NCBI RefSeq assembly: GCF_920984735.1
Contig: NZ_CAKLBU010000001.1
Span: forward strand, 124,001 to 188,000
DNA length: 64,000 nucleotides
Origin: Pedobacter sp. Leaf250
GTDB taxonomy: Bacteria; Bacteroidota; Bacteroidia; Sphingobacteriales; Sphingobacteriaceae
Reading direction: 5' to 3'
The notes below the pieces were generated by a model. The model ran no database searches and was not told where the DNA came from. It was given only the letters and a program-made list of their open reading frames with translations. Position 1 is the stretch's first letter; every line of letters starts with the position of its first letter. Shown here one piece after another: positions 17,198 to 25,329 of this stretch. Position numbers and translations under genes: made by a program.

Positions 17198-17920
17198 ATG
17201 ACGACTCAATCAGAAAGAAATGAACGAAAGAAGCTGAATAAAGCAGGCAATAAAGTTAATAAAGGATGTATTGTACAAGTCATCGTAATCCTTATACTCG
17301 GTTTATTAGTTTTATTCTATGTTAATCGTCCCAAGGACGCAGAAATAAAAAAAGAAAATTCAAGAATCGACTCGTTAAAGGAAATTGATGCAAATAATGT
17401 TAGTGCAACAAAAAAGGCCTTTTTGCCTAAAGTTGATCCAGAAGTGCAAAAGAAGCTCAAGCCATACTTTAAGATCAAGAAAGATGAATTTGATGAAAAT
17501 GGATCCATATGGTTTATACCAAAAACTGCACCTTCTTTTATAAATGCAAATGGTATATTTTGCTATTTCCAAGTTGTCAATGGTAAGGCTGAAAATTTCC
17601 GATTAAAGATTCAATATTATTCAGAAGATTGGCTATTCTTCAACGAAATTAAATTCTCTGTAGATGGTAAAGCTATTACCTATACTCCTGGCAAAACAGA
17701 AACAGACTCTGGCGATGGAGGTATGATTTGGGAGTGGAGTGATGAGGAAATTAAAAGTGATGACGCTCATCTAATAGAAATGCTAGCTTCATCTAAAATC
17801 TCAAAAATGAAATTAATTGGTAGACAATATTATAAAATAAAGAATATCACACCTAATCAAATTGCAACGATTAATCGGACGCTTAAATTGTTTAAAGCGT
17901 ATGGCGGTACTTTAAGGTAA
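17198..17920 (+). CDS. Membrane-anchored unknown protein (prophage cargo)
   Basis: I use ATG 17198, giving 240 residues beginning MTTQSERNERKKLNKAGNKV. The frame is open upstream into the tape measure gene, but those residues overlap it and the terminator. A basic N-terminus precedes one TM helix, VQVIVILILGLLVLFYVN (about 28-45). A coiled-coil linker and a C-terminal beta-rich domain (about 90-240) with SIWFIPKTAPSFINANGIFC follow, probably outside the cytoplasm. I recognise no family. It stands alone between two terminators, typical of a lysogeny-expressed accessory gene. Confidence 0.6.
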   Translation: MTTQSERNERKKLNKAGNKVNKGCIVQVIVILILGLLVLFYVNRPKDAEIKKENSRIDSLKEIDANNVSATKKAFLPKVDPEVQKKLKPYFKIKKDEFDENGSIWFIPKTAPSFINANGIFCYFQVVNGKAENFRLKIQYYSEDWLFFNEIKFSVDGKAITYTPGKTETDSGDGGMIWEWSDEEIKSDDAHLIEMLASSKISKMKLIGRQYYKIKNITPNQIATINRTLKLFKAYGGTLR

Positions 17921-17943
17921 GAATACACCTTTTAAGGTTATTG

Positions 17944-17971
17944 AATAGCACCTATTGAGGTGCTATTTTTG
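17944..17971 (+). terminator. Terminator after membrane-anchored gene
   Basis: A perfect 10-bp stem, AATAGCACCT (17944-17953) and AGGTGCTATT (17958-17967), has an ATTG loop and is followed by TTTTTG. It isolates the gene before it from the structured element downstream. Confidence 0.8.
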
Positions 17972-18050
17972 TATAAAAGTTTTCCGTTCTGTAAAAGTGT
18001 TAACATTTTTGCAAACTATTTTGTAAACAAATATTACATTTTCACTTATT

Positions 18051-18181
18051 AATATTGCAGTGCGAAACACGTAGGAGAAATCCAACGTAAAATTTTCTTT
18101 AAACAAGATAAAGCCCGAGCGATCAGGTGGAAGTCCTGCAATATTTCGGTTTTCCGACGTGTTTCGCAGCGACTCGGGCTT
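18051..18181 (+). ncRNA. Multi-arm structured element with crossing stems
   Basis: Three perfect complementary arm pairs occur here. AATATTGCAG (18051-18060) pairs with CTGCAATATT (18136-18145). TGCGAAACACGT (18061-18072) pairs with ACGTGTTTCGCA (18157-18168). AAGCCCGAG (18111-18119) pairs with CTCGGGCTT (18173-18181). The arms appear in the order A B C A' B' C', so each pair crosses the others, as in pseudoknots. Local hairpins add to this: GGA-GAAA-TCC (18074-18083), CAGG/CCTG (18124-18138) and CGG-TTTT-CCG (18147-18156). TGCGAAACACG recurs at 18204-18214, over the start codon of the next gene, so B' could pair there instead and hide the start. I read it as a structured RNA leader or regulator. 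A DNA site for recombination is an alternative. I know no matching family. Confidence 0.55.
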
Positions 18182-18202
18182 ATATCACAATTTTTTTCAA
18201 AA

Positions 18203-18649
18203 ATGCGAAACACGAAAAAAACAACCAAGAAACCTACAAGGTTTAGATTGCCAGATTACACCACACCAGGTGTGTTCCCATTATTCGAAATACAAGATGG
18301 CTTAGAAAAAGCCGTCATCGTTTTCGATGTTGAAAACGATTATTTTCTAGAAAGTTTCAAAATCTTTTATGATTTCCTGATTGAAAGTAGTCCCTTGGAT
18401 GTTCACCTTACTTTAGCCAAGTTCTATTTAAAAAGGCTCGAATCAAAGGCTCCAGATACAAAGATATTTGATAATGAAGAAGAAAGGTATGATTTTGATG
18501 CGCTAATTGAATTTTTAGCAATGTTATCAGTAGAACATCGGCAAAGCATACTTAACAAAAACATTAAAATGCGCACGTGCCTGAATGAGAAAAGTACTGT
18601 CATGCGAAATTACATTGACAGTAAATCAAAGCATAAGCCAAATAATTAA
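18203..18649 (+). CDS. Unknown basic protein next to the structured element
   Basis: The product has 148 residues beginning MRNTKKTTKKPTRFRLPDYT. A strongly basic N-terminus, possibly nucleic-acid binding, precedes a helical body with YFLESFKIFYDFLIESSPLD and FDALIEFLAMLSVEHRQSIL. The C-terminal tail is again basic. There is no signal peptide or membrane segment. I recognise no family. Codons 1-4 are read from a copy of the B arm of the element at 18051-18181, so its translation may be controlled by that RNA. It converges on the integrase, separated by a shared terminator. Confidence 0.6.
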   Translation: MRNTKKTTKKPTRFRLPDYTTPGVFPLFEIQDGLEKAVIVFDVENDYFLESFKIFYDFLIESSPLDVHLTLAKFYLKRLESKAPDTKIFDNEEERYDFDALIEFLAMLSVEHRQSILNKNIKMRTCLNEKSTVMRNYIDSKSKHKPNN

Positions 18650-18654
18650 AATGC

Positions 18655-18686
18655 AATTACCCGATAATTCACTTTATCGGGTAATT
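18655..18686. terminator. Bidirectional terminator before integrase end
   Basis: A perfect 13-bp stem, AATTACCCGATAA (18655-18667) and TTATCGGGTAATT (18674-18686), has a 6-nt loop. It lies between the ends of two convergent genes, so it can serve both, although T tracts are short on either side. Confidence 0.65.
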
Positions 18687-18698
18687 TGCCGATAAAGC

Positions 18699-19958
18699 TT
18701 AGAATTGAAGTAAATCTTCAAATCCTGCCTGTATCTTCATCGCACTTCTTTGCTTGTAATCATCATCGATATGGGCATAACGTTCTGTAGTTTCAATTTT
18801 AGTGTGCCCCATCAATTGCTGCAGGCCGTAAACATTTCCCTCCATTATCATGTATAAATAGCCAAATGTGTGCCTTCCAACGTGGCTAGTAATCACTTTT
18901 TTAATCCCTGCTTTTTCGGCGAGTTCTTTCAACGTTTCATTATACTGCACCTGGTTGGGAAGATTAAAAAAGAAACCGGTTGAGTGGGCAAACTCATTAT
19001 TAATAAATTGCTTTGCCATTGGCAGTAATGGTATCTTAATTTCTTTCTGATGTTTCCGGTTTTTATGAGGAATGAATTGGATAAAGCCATCTTCAATTTC
19101 CCAATCGGAATTAGCTTGATAAACATCAGAAATACGTAGAGAAGTGAAGCACGTAAATATAAAAGCTTTTAAAACCCTTTCTTGCCGATCCGTTAAATGG
19201 TCATCCGTTTCTCCGTCATTGAGTAAGTCAATCAGGTTCCGTAGTTCCCTACGGTTTAAATAAGTTGTTTCGGTGCCGGGTTTTGGATTGGGATAATTAA
19301 TAGCATTGTCATCAACAAAGATCATTGGTTCAAGGCTTGCCAACTTCAAATATGCTTTGGCGGTGGCAATGTGTCTCCAGATGCTAGCAACCTTATAATA
19401 GTAAACTTTGCCTTGCTTGTCGGTATGATATGGGTTATGCTCAAGAAAAGCTTTAAACCCTTGCATCCATTTAAGATTAATGTTTTTAAAAAGTGCAGTA
19501 GAATCATACCTTTCAATTGCTAATCTGCATGATCTCGCATTTTCAAAAGTTTTCTTTTCAATTTCTTTTCTAATATAACGGCGGTTGCGCTCATAGTCCA
19601 TAAAAGTTAAAAAGCATTCCTTCGTATTATAAATCTGAACCTCTCTCATGAACTTCTCCATTGTTAGCTCTTCATTTTTGATACGATACATCTTTTGTAT
19701 CTCGGTATGTCGGGCTTTTTCCATGGCAATAAACAGATTATAATCTTTTACATCAGGATCTTTCCTAAACCTGGGCAAAAGCTTTTCAGCTTTAAAATCA
19801 ATTTTCTCTTCAGGCCACTTTAATTTTAGCGGAAAATTTCGTTTTTGTCGATGGATTATAACGGTAAGATATAAACTGCCATAACCCTCTTTAGATAAGC
19901 GTTGCTTGTTAATGGTTAGCGTGTTGCTAAATGATTGCATTCTAATTGAATTGACCAT
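18699..19958 (-). CDS. Tyrosine-type site-specific integrase
   Basis: I start at ATG 19958, giving 419 residues beginning MVNSIRMQSFSNTLTINKQR. The frame is open to 20066, but that stretch contains the repeat operators, so the short form is preferred. The layout is that of Bacteroidota phage/ICE integrases: an arm-binding N-terminal domain, a SAM-like core-binding domain, then a catalytic domain. Catalytic residues are Arg in FTCFTSLRISDV, Lys in the NRKHQKEIKIPL hairpin, His-x-x-Arg in TSHVGRHTFG, His in LMGHTKIETT, and Tyr in TERYAHI. It cuts and joins attP and attB. Position next to tRNA-Leu supports that target. Confidence 0.93.
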   Translation of the reverse strand: MVNSIRMQSFSNTLTINKQRLSKEGYGSLYLTVIIHRQKRNFPLKLKWPEEKIDFKAEKLLPRFRKDPDVKDYNLFIAMEKARHTEIQKMYRIKNEELTMEKFMREVQIYNTKECFLTFMDYERNRRYIRKEIEKKTFENARSCRLAIERYDSTALFKNINLKWMQGFKAFLEHNPYHTDKQGKVYYYKVASIWRHIATAKAYLKLASLEPMIFVDDNAINYPNPKPGTETTYLNRRELRNLIDLLNDGETDDHLTDRQERVLKAFIFTCFTSLRISDVYQANSDWEIEDGFIQFIPHKNRKHQKEIKIPLLPMAKQFINNEFAHSTGFFFNLPNQVQYNETLKELAEKAGIKKVITSHVGRHTFGYLYMIMEGNVYGLQQLMGHTKIETTERYAHIDDDYKQRSAMKIQAGFEDLLQF

Positions 19959-20003
19959 TATTGATGCGTCTATTAAATTGTTAATCAATAGTTTGCGACA
20001 ACG

Positions 20004-20149
20004 TGTTTCAACATGATTTGAAATGTTGAAACATCGAAAAGGTTTGCATACGGCAAACAGGATCAATTATTTCAATATTCTTAGCAAAAAAATTAATTAA
20101 AAATTCAACAGAAAGCTTCAAAATATGATGTTGAAACATTGTTGAAACA
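20004..20149. repeat. TGTTGAAACA repeat cluster, likely integrase arm sites
   Basis: TGTTGAAACA occurs four times. TGTTTCAACAT (20004-20014) and ATGTTGAAACA (20023-20033) form a perfect 11-bp inverted repeat with an 8-nt spacer. Two direct copies follow at 20129-20138 and 20140-20149. All lie between the integrase start and the tRNA target. This is the expected place for arm-type recombinase or excisionase sites, or for an operator controlling the integrase gene. Confidence 0.6.
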
Positions 20150-20202
20150 GATCGGACGAAAAACAGCTGTCAAGCATCTGAAAAACCCCTTTGGGGAGGG
20201 TT

Positions 20203-20235
20203 TAAAACCGCTTCTGGAAATCACAGAAGCAGTTT
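20203..20235 (-). terminator. Terminator of tRNA-Leu
   Basis: On the minus strand, directly after the tRNA CCA end, AAACTGCTTCTG and CAGAAGCGGTTT form a 12-pair stem (one G-T) with a T-rich tail. In plus coordinates the arms are 20205-20216 and 20224-20235. The first arm overlaps the CCA end, so prophage sequence or the original chromosome may supply it. A further CCCC-TTT-GGGG hairpin sits at 20186-20196. Confidence 0.6.
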
Positions 20236-20321
20236 GGTACTCGGGGCGGGAATCGAACCCGCACGCCTTTGAAAGCACAGGATTTTAAGTCCTGCGTGTC
20301 TACCAGTTCCACCACCCGAGC
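20235..20321 (-). tRNA. tRNA-Leu (UAA), probable prophage attachment site
   Basis: The minus strand folds as a class II tRNA. The acceptor stem is GCTCGGG with CCCGAGT. The anticodon stem-loop is CAGGA-CTTAAAA-TCCTG, giving anticodon TAA. A long variable arm and a T-loop with GGTTCGATTCC follow. A CCA tail is encoded (20235-20237). Its 3' end points into the prophage, and the integrase lies 0.3 kb away, so the 3' end is the likely attB core. No second copy of the 3' end is seen in the window; attL should lie further left. Confidence 0.95.
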
Positions 20322-20364
20322 ATTAGTCAAACCTTGTAAAAGGTATTGATTAATGTCTTAAAAT

Positions 20365-20390
20365 AAATGCCTTCTGTCCGGAAGGCATTT
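20365..20390 (-). terminator. Hairpin after tRNA-Gly
   Basis: A perfect 10-bp stem, AAATGCCTTC (20365-20374) and GAAGGCATTT (20381-20390), has a 6-nt loop. On the minus strand a TTATTTTAAG tail follows. It begins 2 nt past the tRNA-Gly 3' end and probably terminates or trims it. Confidence 0.7.
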
Positions 20391-20392
20391 AG

Positions 20393-20465
<73 letters not shown>

Positions 20466-20502
20466 ATTAACAAAACCAATATGCTGTTTCGTTTTGGTGT
20501 TG

Positions 20503-20532
20503 CAAATATAGACAGATTTCTATTTCTGTCAA
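20503..20532 (-). promoter_or_regulatory. Strong promoter for tRNA-Gly
   Basis: On the minus strand a TTGACA (20527-20532 in plus coordinates) stands 16 nt before TATATTTG (20503-20510), a perfect TAnnTTTG -7 box. The start would lie near 20498, about 33 nt before the tRNA. This is the best promoter in the window. Confidence 0.75.
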
Positions 20533-20558
20533 GAGATTTTTTATTAAAAATTTAATAT

Positions 20559-21047
20559 TTAATTTAAATTGCTGGCTTTCAGTACCACTAAAATTAAATC
20601 GCTTTCAAATCCTCTACCTTGAAGATAGCTCATCAGCTTATATTTTCTTTTTAAAGGATTAGATTCAGCTAACGCACTTGCCTTCTTAACAGCTAAATTT
20701 TCTAAAGTCTGCATATAATCGTCATCATCCAAACTGTATAAAGCTTTTTGCAAAATTCGATCAGGAACACCTTTCAACTTTAATCCTTGCTTAATTTTTA
20801 CTCTTCCCCATTTTTTAATTCTAAATTTTCCTGATGCATATTGTTTTGCAAAGCGTTCTTCATTTAAAAAATTACTGGTAATTAGTTCCGCTAAAATTTC
20901 TTCCAATTCATCGCCACGCATTCCCCATTCCACTAATTTATAACAAACTTCTTTTTGTGAACGTTCTTGGTAAACACAAAAACTTTCAGCTTTGGCTAAT
21001 GCCTGTTTTTTATCTAATATTGCTGCTTCTTGTTTACCGGTTTTCAT
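20559..21047 (-). CDS. recX: Regulatory protein RecX
   Basis: The product has 162 residues, the usual RecX length. It consists of tandem three-helix repeats, with the family pattern in CVYQERSQKEVCYKLVEWGM, then SNFLNEERFAKQYASGKFRI, where an NEERFA box is diagnostic. KWGRVKIKQGLKLKGVPDRI follows. RecX binds RecA filaments and limits their growth. No recA gene is nearby, as is common in Bacteroidota. It is divergent from the murF-alr gene, with a 61-bp gap. Confidence 0.9.
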   Translation of the reverse strand: MKTGKQEAAILDKKQALAKAESFCVYQERSQKEVCYKLVEWGMRGDELEEILAELITSNFLNEERFAKQYASGKFRIKKWGRVKIKQGLKLKGVPDRILQKALYSLDDDDYMQTLENLAVKKASALAESNPLKRKYKLMSYLQGRGFESDLILVVLKASNLN

Positions 21048-21108
21048 AATTAATTATTGAACTTCGTAAAAGTAAAAACGATTATCATATTTTTCTGAAT
21101 ATAATATC

Positions 21109-23568
21109 ATGCTAAACCCTATATATTCCATTTCAAAAGTAGCTGAAATTTTAAATGCTGATGCAAAGTTATTTGATACAAAAGCAGTAATTCAATATTT
21201 GGTAATTGATAGTCGGTCGGTTTTGATACCGGAACATTCCTTGTTTTTTGCCCTTTTATCCCATCGTGATGGGCATGAATTTATTAAAGATGCCTACAGC
21301 AAAGAAATCAGAAATTTTGTTGTAAGTGATAGAAGTTATATTGAGCAATATCCGGATTGCAATTTTTTAAGGGTTGATAATGTGCTTCATGCATTACAAA
21401 AACTGGCTATTACCCACCGAAATCAGTTTCATTTTAATACCATTGGGATAACAGGAAGCAATGGAAAAACAATTGTAAAGGAATGGTTATATCAGCTTTT
21501 GGCAGCAGATTATAATATTGTCCGGAGTCCAAAAAGTTATAATTCGCAAATTGGAGTGCCACTTTCAATATGGCAGATTGATGCACAAAATGATCTGGGT
21601 ATTTTCGAGGCAGGCATTTCAGCAGTTAATGAAATGGAAGCATTAGCTCGAATTATTCAACCTCAAATAGGAATTTTAACAAATATTGGAGAAGCACATG
21701 CCGAGGGTTTTAGTTCTAAACGCGAAAAATTAACTGAAAAACTGAAATTGTTTATCGATACAGATTTGTTAATTTATTCTCCAGAATATGTTACAGACAT
21801 CAATATTAAGGATTTACCCGGCAAAAATCATTTTACATGGAGCAGTAATCAAGCTGCCGATTTACGAATTATTGCAGTAGAGCCTATTGAAGGAAATTGT
21901 TATTTAAGAGCGATTTATAAAGACCAGGAGATTGAATGCATGTTGCCATTCAAGGATAAGGCATCGATAGAAAATGGACTGATTTGTTGGGCAACTTTGC
22001 TGGCTTTAGGTTATTCTGCAGAGCAGGCAGATCAGCGTTTAGAAAAGTTAAGTCATGTAAGCATGCGCCTGGAGCTCAAAAACGGCATTAATCAATGCTC
22101 TATTATTGATGATTCTTACAGCGCCGATATTTCATCTTTAGCAATTGCCCTGGATTTTTTGAACCAACAAAACCAGCATCCTAAGAAAACGGTAATACTC
22201 TCTGAGCTTTTTGAAACCGGGCAAGATGATTTGAATTTATACACCGAAATAGCCGATTTGCTGACGCAGAAGAAAGTAAATCGATTAGTTGGCATTGGTA
22301 CGCACATTTCAAAATATGCCCACCTTTTCAAAATTGAAGCTCAATTTTTTGATGATACAAATAGTTTTATTGAGGCTTTTCCGGGTTTACAATTTAATCA
22401 CGAAACCATCTTGGTAAAAGGAGCAAGGCGTTTCGAATTTGGGAGAATAAGCAAGTTACTCACTCAAAAAATACACGATACCATTTTGGAAATTGATTTG
22501 AATGCTATGGTTGGTAACTTGCAATTTTATCGTTCTAAAATTAAACCTGGCGTTAAAATTATGGCTATGGTAAAGGCTTTTTCTTACGGAAGTGGAAGCT
22601 TTGAAATTGCCAATCTTTTACAGTTCCATAAGGTTGATTACCTGGCAGTAGCCTACGCAGATGAAGGAATAGCTTTGCGCAAAGCAGGAATCACCTTGCC
22701 AATTATGGTGATGAGTCCTGAAGAATCAGCTTTCGAAGCAATAATTACGTATCATTTAGAGCCTGAAATTTATAGCATCGAAATCCTTACTAGTTTCTTA
22801 AATGCTTTATCAGATTATCATTTTGATTATCCCATTCACCTAAAAATTGATAGCGGAATGCACCGCCTGGGTTTCGATTCTTTAGATATAGAAACACTAT
22901 CATCATTTCTGAAAGATTCTCAACGATTGTATGTTAAAAGTATCTTCACTCATTTGGTGGCCAGTGGAGAAACCGAACACGATAGCTTTACTCAACAGCA
23001 AATTAAAAAATTTAAAGCTATTACTGATGAATTGATTACCACTTTGCAATATAAACCTATACTTCATATAGTTAATACCTCTGGCATTACCCGATGGCCT
23101 GATGCACAATTGGATATGGTGCGTTTAGGAATTGGATTGTATGGCTTTGACGCAGCATTAATTAATAATCGAGGATTAAACACCACTATGAAGCTTAAAA
23201 CAACGGTTACACAAGTGAAAATGCTATTAGCTGGCGAAACGGTGGGTTACAGTAGGAGAGGTATTATGCCAAATGGAGGAAAAATTGCCACAGTGAAAAT
23301 TGGCTATGCCGATGGCTACAACCGTGCTTTTGGAAATGGTGTTGGCAAAATGCTGATTAACGGAAGTTTAGTGCCAACCATTGGTTCCATTTGTATGGAT
23401 ATGACCATGCTAGATGTTACAGGAATGGATGTGAAACCCGGCGATGAAGCAATTGTTTTTAATGAAGAACATACCATTATGAAACTGGCAGCCGAGATTA
23501 ATACCATTCCTTATGAGATACTGACAAATATTTCTCAAAGAGTAAAAAGGGTTTATTTTTATGAATAA
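21109..23568 (+). CDS. Bifunctional MurF ligase / alanine racemase
   Basis: This 819-residue fusion joins two cytoplasmic cell-wall enzymes. The N-terminal half (to about 455) is a MurF-type ligase, adding D-Ala-D-Ala to UDP-MurNAc-tripeptide, with ATP loop GITGSNGKT (113-121) and GIFEAGISAVNEME. The C-terminal half is a PLP alanine racemase with Lys at about 489 in MAMVKAFSYGSG and catalytic Tyr at about 716 in TVGYSRRG. The HRLGF and CMDMTM motifs are present. The fused form is normal in Bacteroidota. The ligase half retains the P-loop but has TIVKEW where many MurF proteins have a TTTK-like sequence. A repeat-rich gap follows. Confidence 0.93.
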   Translation: MLNPIYSISKVAEILNADAKLFDTKAVIQYLVIDSRSVLIPEHSLFFALLSHRDGHEFIKDAYSKEIRNFVVSDRSYIEQYPDCNFLRVDNVLHALQKLAITHRNQFHFNTIGITGSNGKTIVKEWLYQLLAADYNIVRSPKSYNSQIGVPLSIWQIDAQNDLGIFEAGISAVNEMEALARIIQPQIGILTNIGEAHAEGFSSKREKLTEKLKLFIDTDLLIYSPEYVTDINIKDLPGKNHFTWSSNQAADLRIIAVEPIEGNCYLRAIYKDQEIECMLPFKDKASIENGLICWATLLALGYSAEQADQRLEKLSHVSMRLELKNGINQCSIIDDSYSADISSLAIALDFLNQQNQHPKKTVILSELFETGQDDLNLYTEIADLLTQKKVNRLVGIGTHISKYAHLFKIEAQFFDDTNSFIEAFPGLQFNHETILVKGARRFEFGRISKLLTQKIHDTILEIDLNAMVGNLQFYRSKIKPGVKIMAMVKAFSYGSGSFEIANLLQFHKVDYLAVAYADEGIALRKAGITLPIMVMSPEESAFEAIITYHLEPEIYSIEILTSFLNALSDYHFDYPIHLKIDSGMHRLGFDSLDIETLSSFLKDSQRLYVKSIFTHLVASGETEHDSFTQQQIKKFKAITDELITTLQYKPILHIVNTSGITRWPDAQLDMVRLGIGLYGFDAALINNRGLNTTMKLKTTVTQVKMLLAGETVGYSRRGIMPNGGKIATVKIGYADGYNRAFGNGVGKMLINGSLVPTIGSICMDMTMLDVTGMDVKPGDEAIVFNEEHTIMKLAAEINTIPYEILTNISQRVKRVYFYE

Positions 23569-23826
23569 ATTGGGTTGTTGGTTCATTAGTCATTAGTCAT
23601 TAGTCATTAGTCAATGGTTCATTGAGCTAGATATGGATTGTTATTATAAATGGTTAAATAGTTCATTAGATAGTGTTCAGGTTTCAGTAATCGTTAAATT
23701 GTTCATTAGTCAATGGTTCATTAGTTCATTGAGCTATATGCAGATTATAAATGATGCTAACAAATGAACTAATGATTAAATGAACAAATGAACTTTCAAA
23801 CCAATGAAATATTGAACATTTTTGAA
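23569..23826. repeat. TCATTAGT-type heptamer repeats
   Basis: No gene is seen. The stretch begins with tandem GTCATTAGTCATTAGTCATT (from about 23587) and then has scattered variants such as GGTTCATTAG, GTTCATTGAGC and, on the other strand, ATGAACTAATG. Sense and antisense copies allow long hairpins. The same words recur near 28300, 28470, 33600 and 38750 in this window, so they look like a dispersed short repeat family or repeated slippage. Confidence 0.7.
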
Positions 23827-23834
23827 TAAGTTTG
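23827..23834 (+). promoter_or_regulatory. -7 box 4 nt before ATG
   Basis: TAAGTTTG matches TAnnTTTG exactly and is followed by CATC and then ATG 23839. Transcription would begin at or beside the start codon, giving a leaderless mRNA. No convincing -33 TTTG is seen. Confidence 0.55.
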
Positions 23835-23838
23835 CATC

Positions 23839-24429
23839 ATGAACAAAGTTGGCAAGGCTATTTTAAACTATTTAATTAAAGGTTTATTAATTGTTGTGCC
23901 CATTGCTGTGAGTATTTTCATTGTGGTTTGGGCGGTTACGACAGTAGATAGTTGGTTAAACGTAAACAACATACTTGGCGTTAATCCAAAAACAGGCGAA
24001 AGTAGAAATATACCCGGTTTGGGCTTGCTTACCGTTTTAACAATCATTTTATTGGCTGGTATATTTGTAACCAATTTGGTAACAGAACCCATGTACAATT
24101 GGTTTCAACGTGTAATGCACCGCTTGCCGCTCTTAAATTTTATTTATTCATCCATTAAGGATTTAACCGAAGCATTTGTTGGTGACGAAAAGAAATTTAA
24201 TCACCCTGTGATAGTTGAAGTAGAAGGCGGAATGAGAAAAATTGGATTTTTAACTCAAAACGATTTACACAAGCTCGAATTACCGGATGATGTTGCGGTA
24301 TATTTTCCGTTATCGTACTCATTTGCCGGACAACTTTGTATTGTAAAAAGGGACAAGGTTAAAGATTTAAAAATGAGTGCTGCTGATGCCATGAAATTGG
24401 TAGTGAGTGGCGGCGTAAGTGGACTTTAA
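23839..24429 (+). CDS. DUF502 family membrane protein
   Basis: This 196-residue protein fits DUF502: two N-terminal TM helices (about 10-32, LIKGLLIVVPIAVSIFIVVW, and about 58-80, LLTVLTIILLAGIFVTNLVT), then a soluble domain. That domain carries the family stretches PLLNFIYSSIKDLTEAFVGD and FLTQNDLHKL. It ends in SGGVSGL. The family's function is not known; it is in the inner membrane. It starts directly after a -7 box and is followed 11 nt later by the ArsC-family gene, probably in one operon. Confidence 0.85.
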   Translation: MNKVGKAILNYLIKGLLIVVPIAVSIFIVVWAVTTVDSWLNVNNILGVNPKTGESRNIPGLGLLTVLTIILLAGIFVTNLVTEPMYNWFQRVMHRLPLLNFIYSSIKDLTEAFVGDEKKFNHPVIVEVEGGMRKIGFLTQNDLHKLELPDDVAVYFPLSYSFAGQLCIVKRDKVKDLKMSAADAMKLVVSGGVSGL

Positions 24430-24440
24430 ATTTTCAAAAA

Positions 24441-24785
24441 ATGATTCAGATTTATCATAATAATAGATGTACCAAAAGCCGCCAGGCTTTACATGAGCTG
24501 GAGAATACTGGAAAAGATTTTGAGGTTATTTATTATTTAGAAACTCCACCTACCAAGATACAATTAGCTGAATTAATTAAAAAACTCGGTGTAAAACCGT
24601 TTGAGCTTATCCGTAAAACGGAGAAAATTTATATCGATAATTTTAAAGGTAAAACCCTGAGTGATTCAGAATGGATTGATGCAATGGTAGAAAATCCTAT
24701 TCTGATCGAAAGACCCATTGTTATATCCGGAGATAAGGCTGTAATTGCCAGACCAACAGAGCGGATTGATGAAATTATTGGCTAG
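24441..24785 (+). CDS. ArsC/Spx-family reductase (arsenate reductase-like)
   Basis: The product has 114 residues, the family length, with a thioredoxin-like fold. The active Cys10 lies in HNNRCTKSRQAL; the classic arginine follows as RPIVISGDKAVIARP near residue 93. This is the glutaredoxin-linked ArsC type (YfgD-like), which reduces arsenate or has a related thiol role. No arsenic genes are nearby, so arsenate reduction is uncertain. It is cytoplasmic and follows the DUF502 gene. Confidence 0.85.
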   Translation: MIQIYHNNRCTKSRQALHELENTGKDFEVIYYLETPPTKIQLAELIKKLGVKPFELIRKTEKIYIDNFKGKTLSDSEWIDAMVENPILIERPIVISGDKAVIARPTERIDEIIG

Positions 24786-24788
24786 TAG

Positions 24789-25283
24789 TTAAAAAACATT
24801 CCTCATAAACGACATGAAGATTACTATCAAAACCATGGCGTAAATAATTCTTGTATAATATTCACGAATAAACAAACCAACAAAAATTAAAATATCATCA
24901 TCAATATTGCTGTGAATCAGTCCAGTGCTTGATGATGAATTATAAATAATTTGTTTATCCGTGTGGTTGTTAAGCGACCATCGGCTAAGCCAGCTATTTT
25001 GAAAACTCCAATCGAAATTTTCGCCATTTGCAAAGGTGATTTTGGCTTTAAAGGCTAGCCAATCGTACTTAATGGTTGCCAAAACCTCATGATTGCTATT
25101 GAAAATTTTAGTTTCAGGATTACTGTAACCATCACTTCTTAACAAATAAATTCCTTGTTGGGTAGTGGCAATGGCAGAATTTTTTAAAGAACTAAAATTT
25201 ATCGAAAATTTTAAGTATGCGTTTTCAAATACTTGATAATTACTATCAAATAACCCTTTTCTCCAGTTTAATATTCTTTCCAT
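24789..25283 (-). CDS. Unknown beta-rich protein with C-terminal TM
   Basis: The product has 164 residues and ends in a hydrophobic helix, IIYAMVLIVIFMSFM (about 145-160). The body is built of alternating strands with Trp- and Asn-rich repeats such as WRKGLFDSNYQVFEN and ENFDWSFQNSWLSRWSLNNH. It is clearly paralogous to the next gene, sharing the layout strand, WLAFKAKI, W..NW, DDILIFVGLFI. The fold could resemble tubby/LURP-like barrels; that is a guess. It converges with the ArsC gene, 3 nt away. Confidence 0.6.
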   Translation of the reverse strand: MERILNWRKGLFDSNYQVFENAYLKFSINFSSLKNSAIATTQQGIYLLRSDGYSNPETKIFNSNHEVLATIKYDWLAFKAKITFANGENFDWSFQNSWLSRWSLNNHTDKQIIYNSSSSTGLIHSNIDDDILIFVGLFIREYYTRIIYAMVLIVIFMSFMRNVF

Positions 25284-25329
25284 TTCACGGGGTTTTAATT
25301 TTTAATTATGTTAGCTCATTTACAATTAA

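Noticed and set aside
20067..20234. Second small gene between integrase and tRNA-Leu
   Set aside because: No frame with protein-like features is present. The stretch is repeats and hairpins.
23569..23838. Possible CRISPR array
   Set aside because: The heptamers have no regular repeat-spacer spacing and no cas genes are near.
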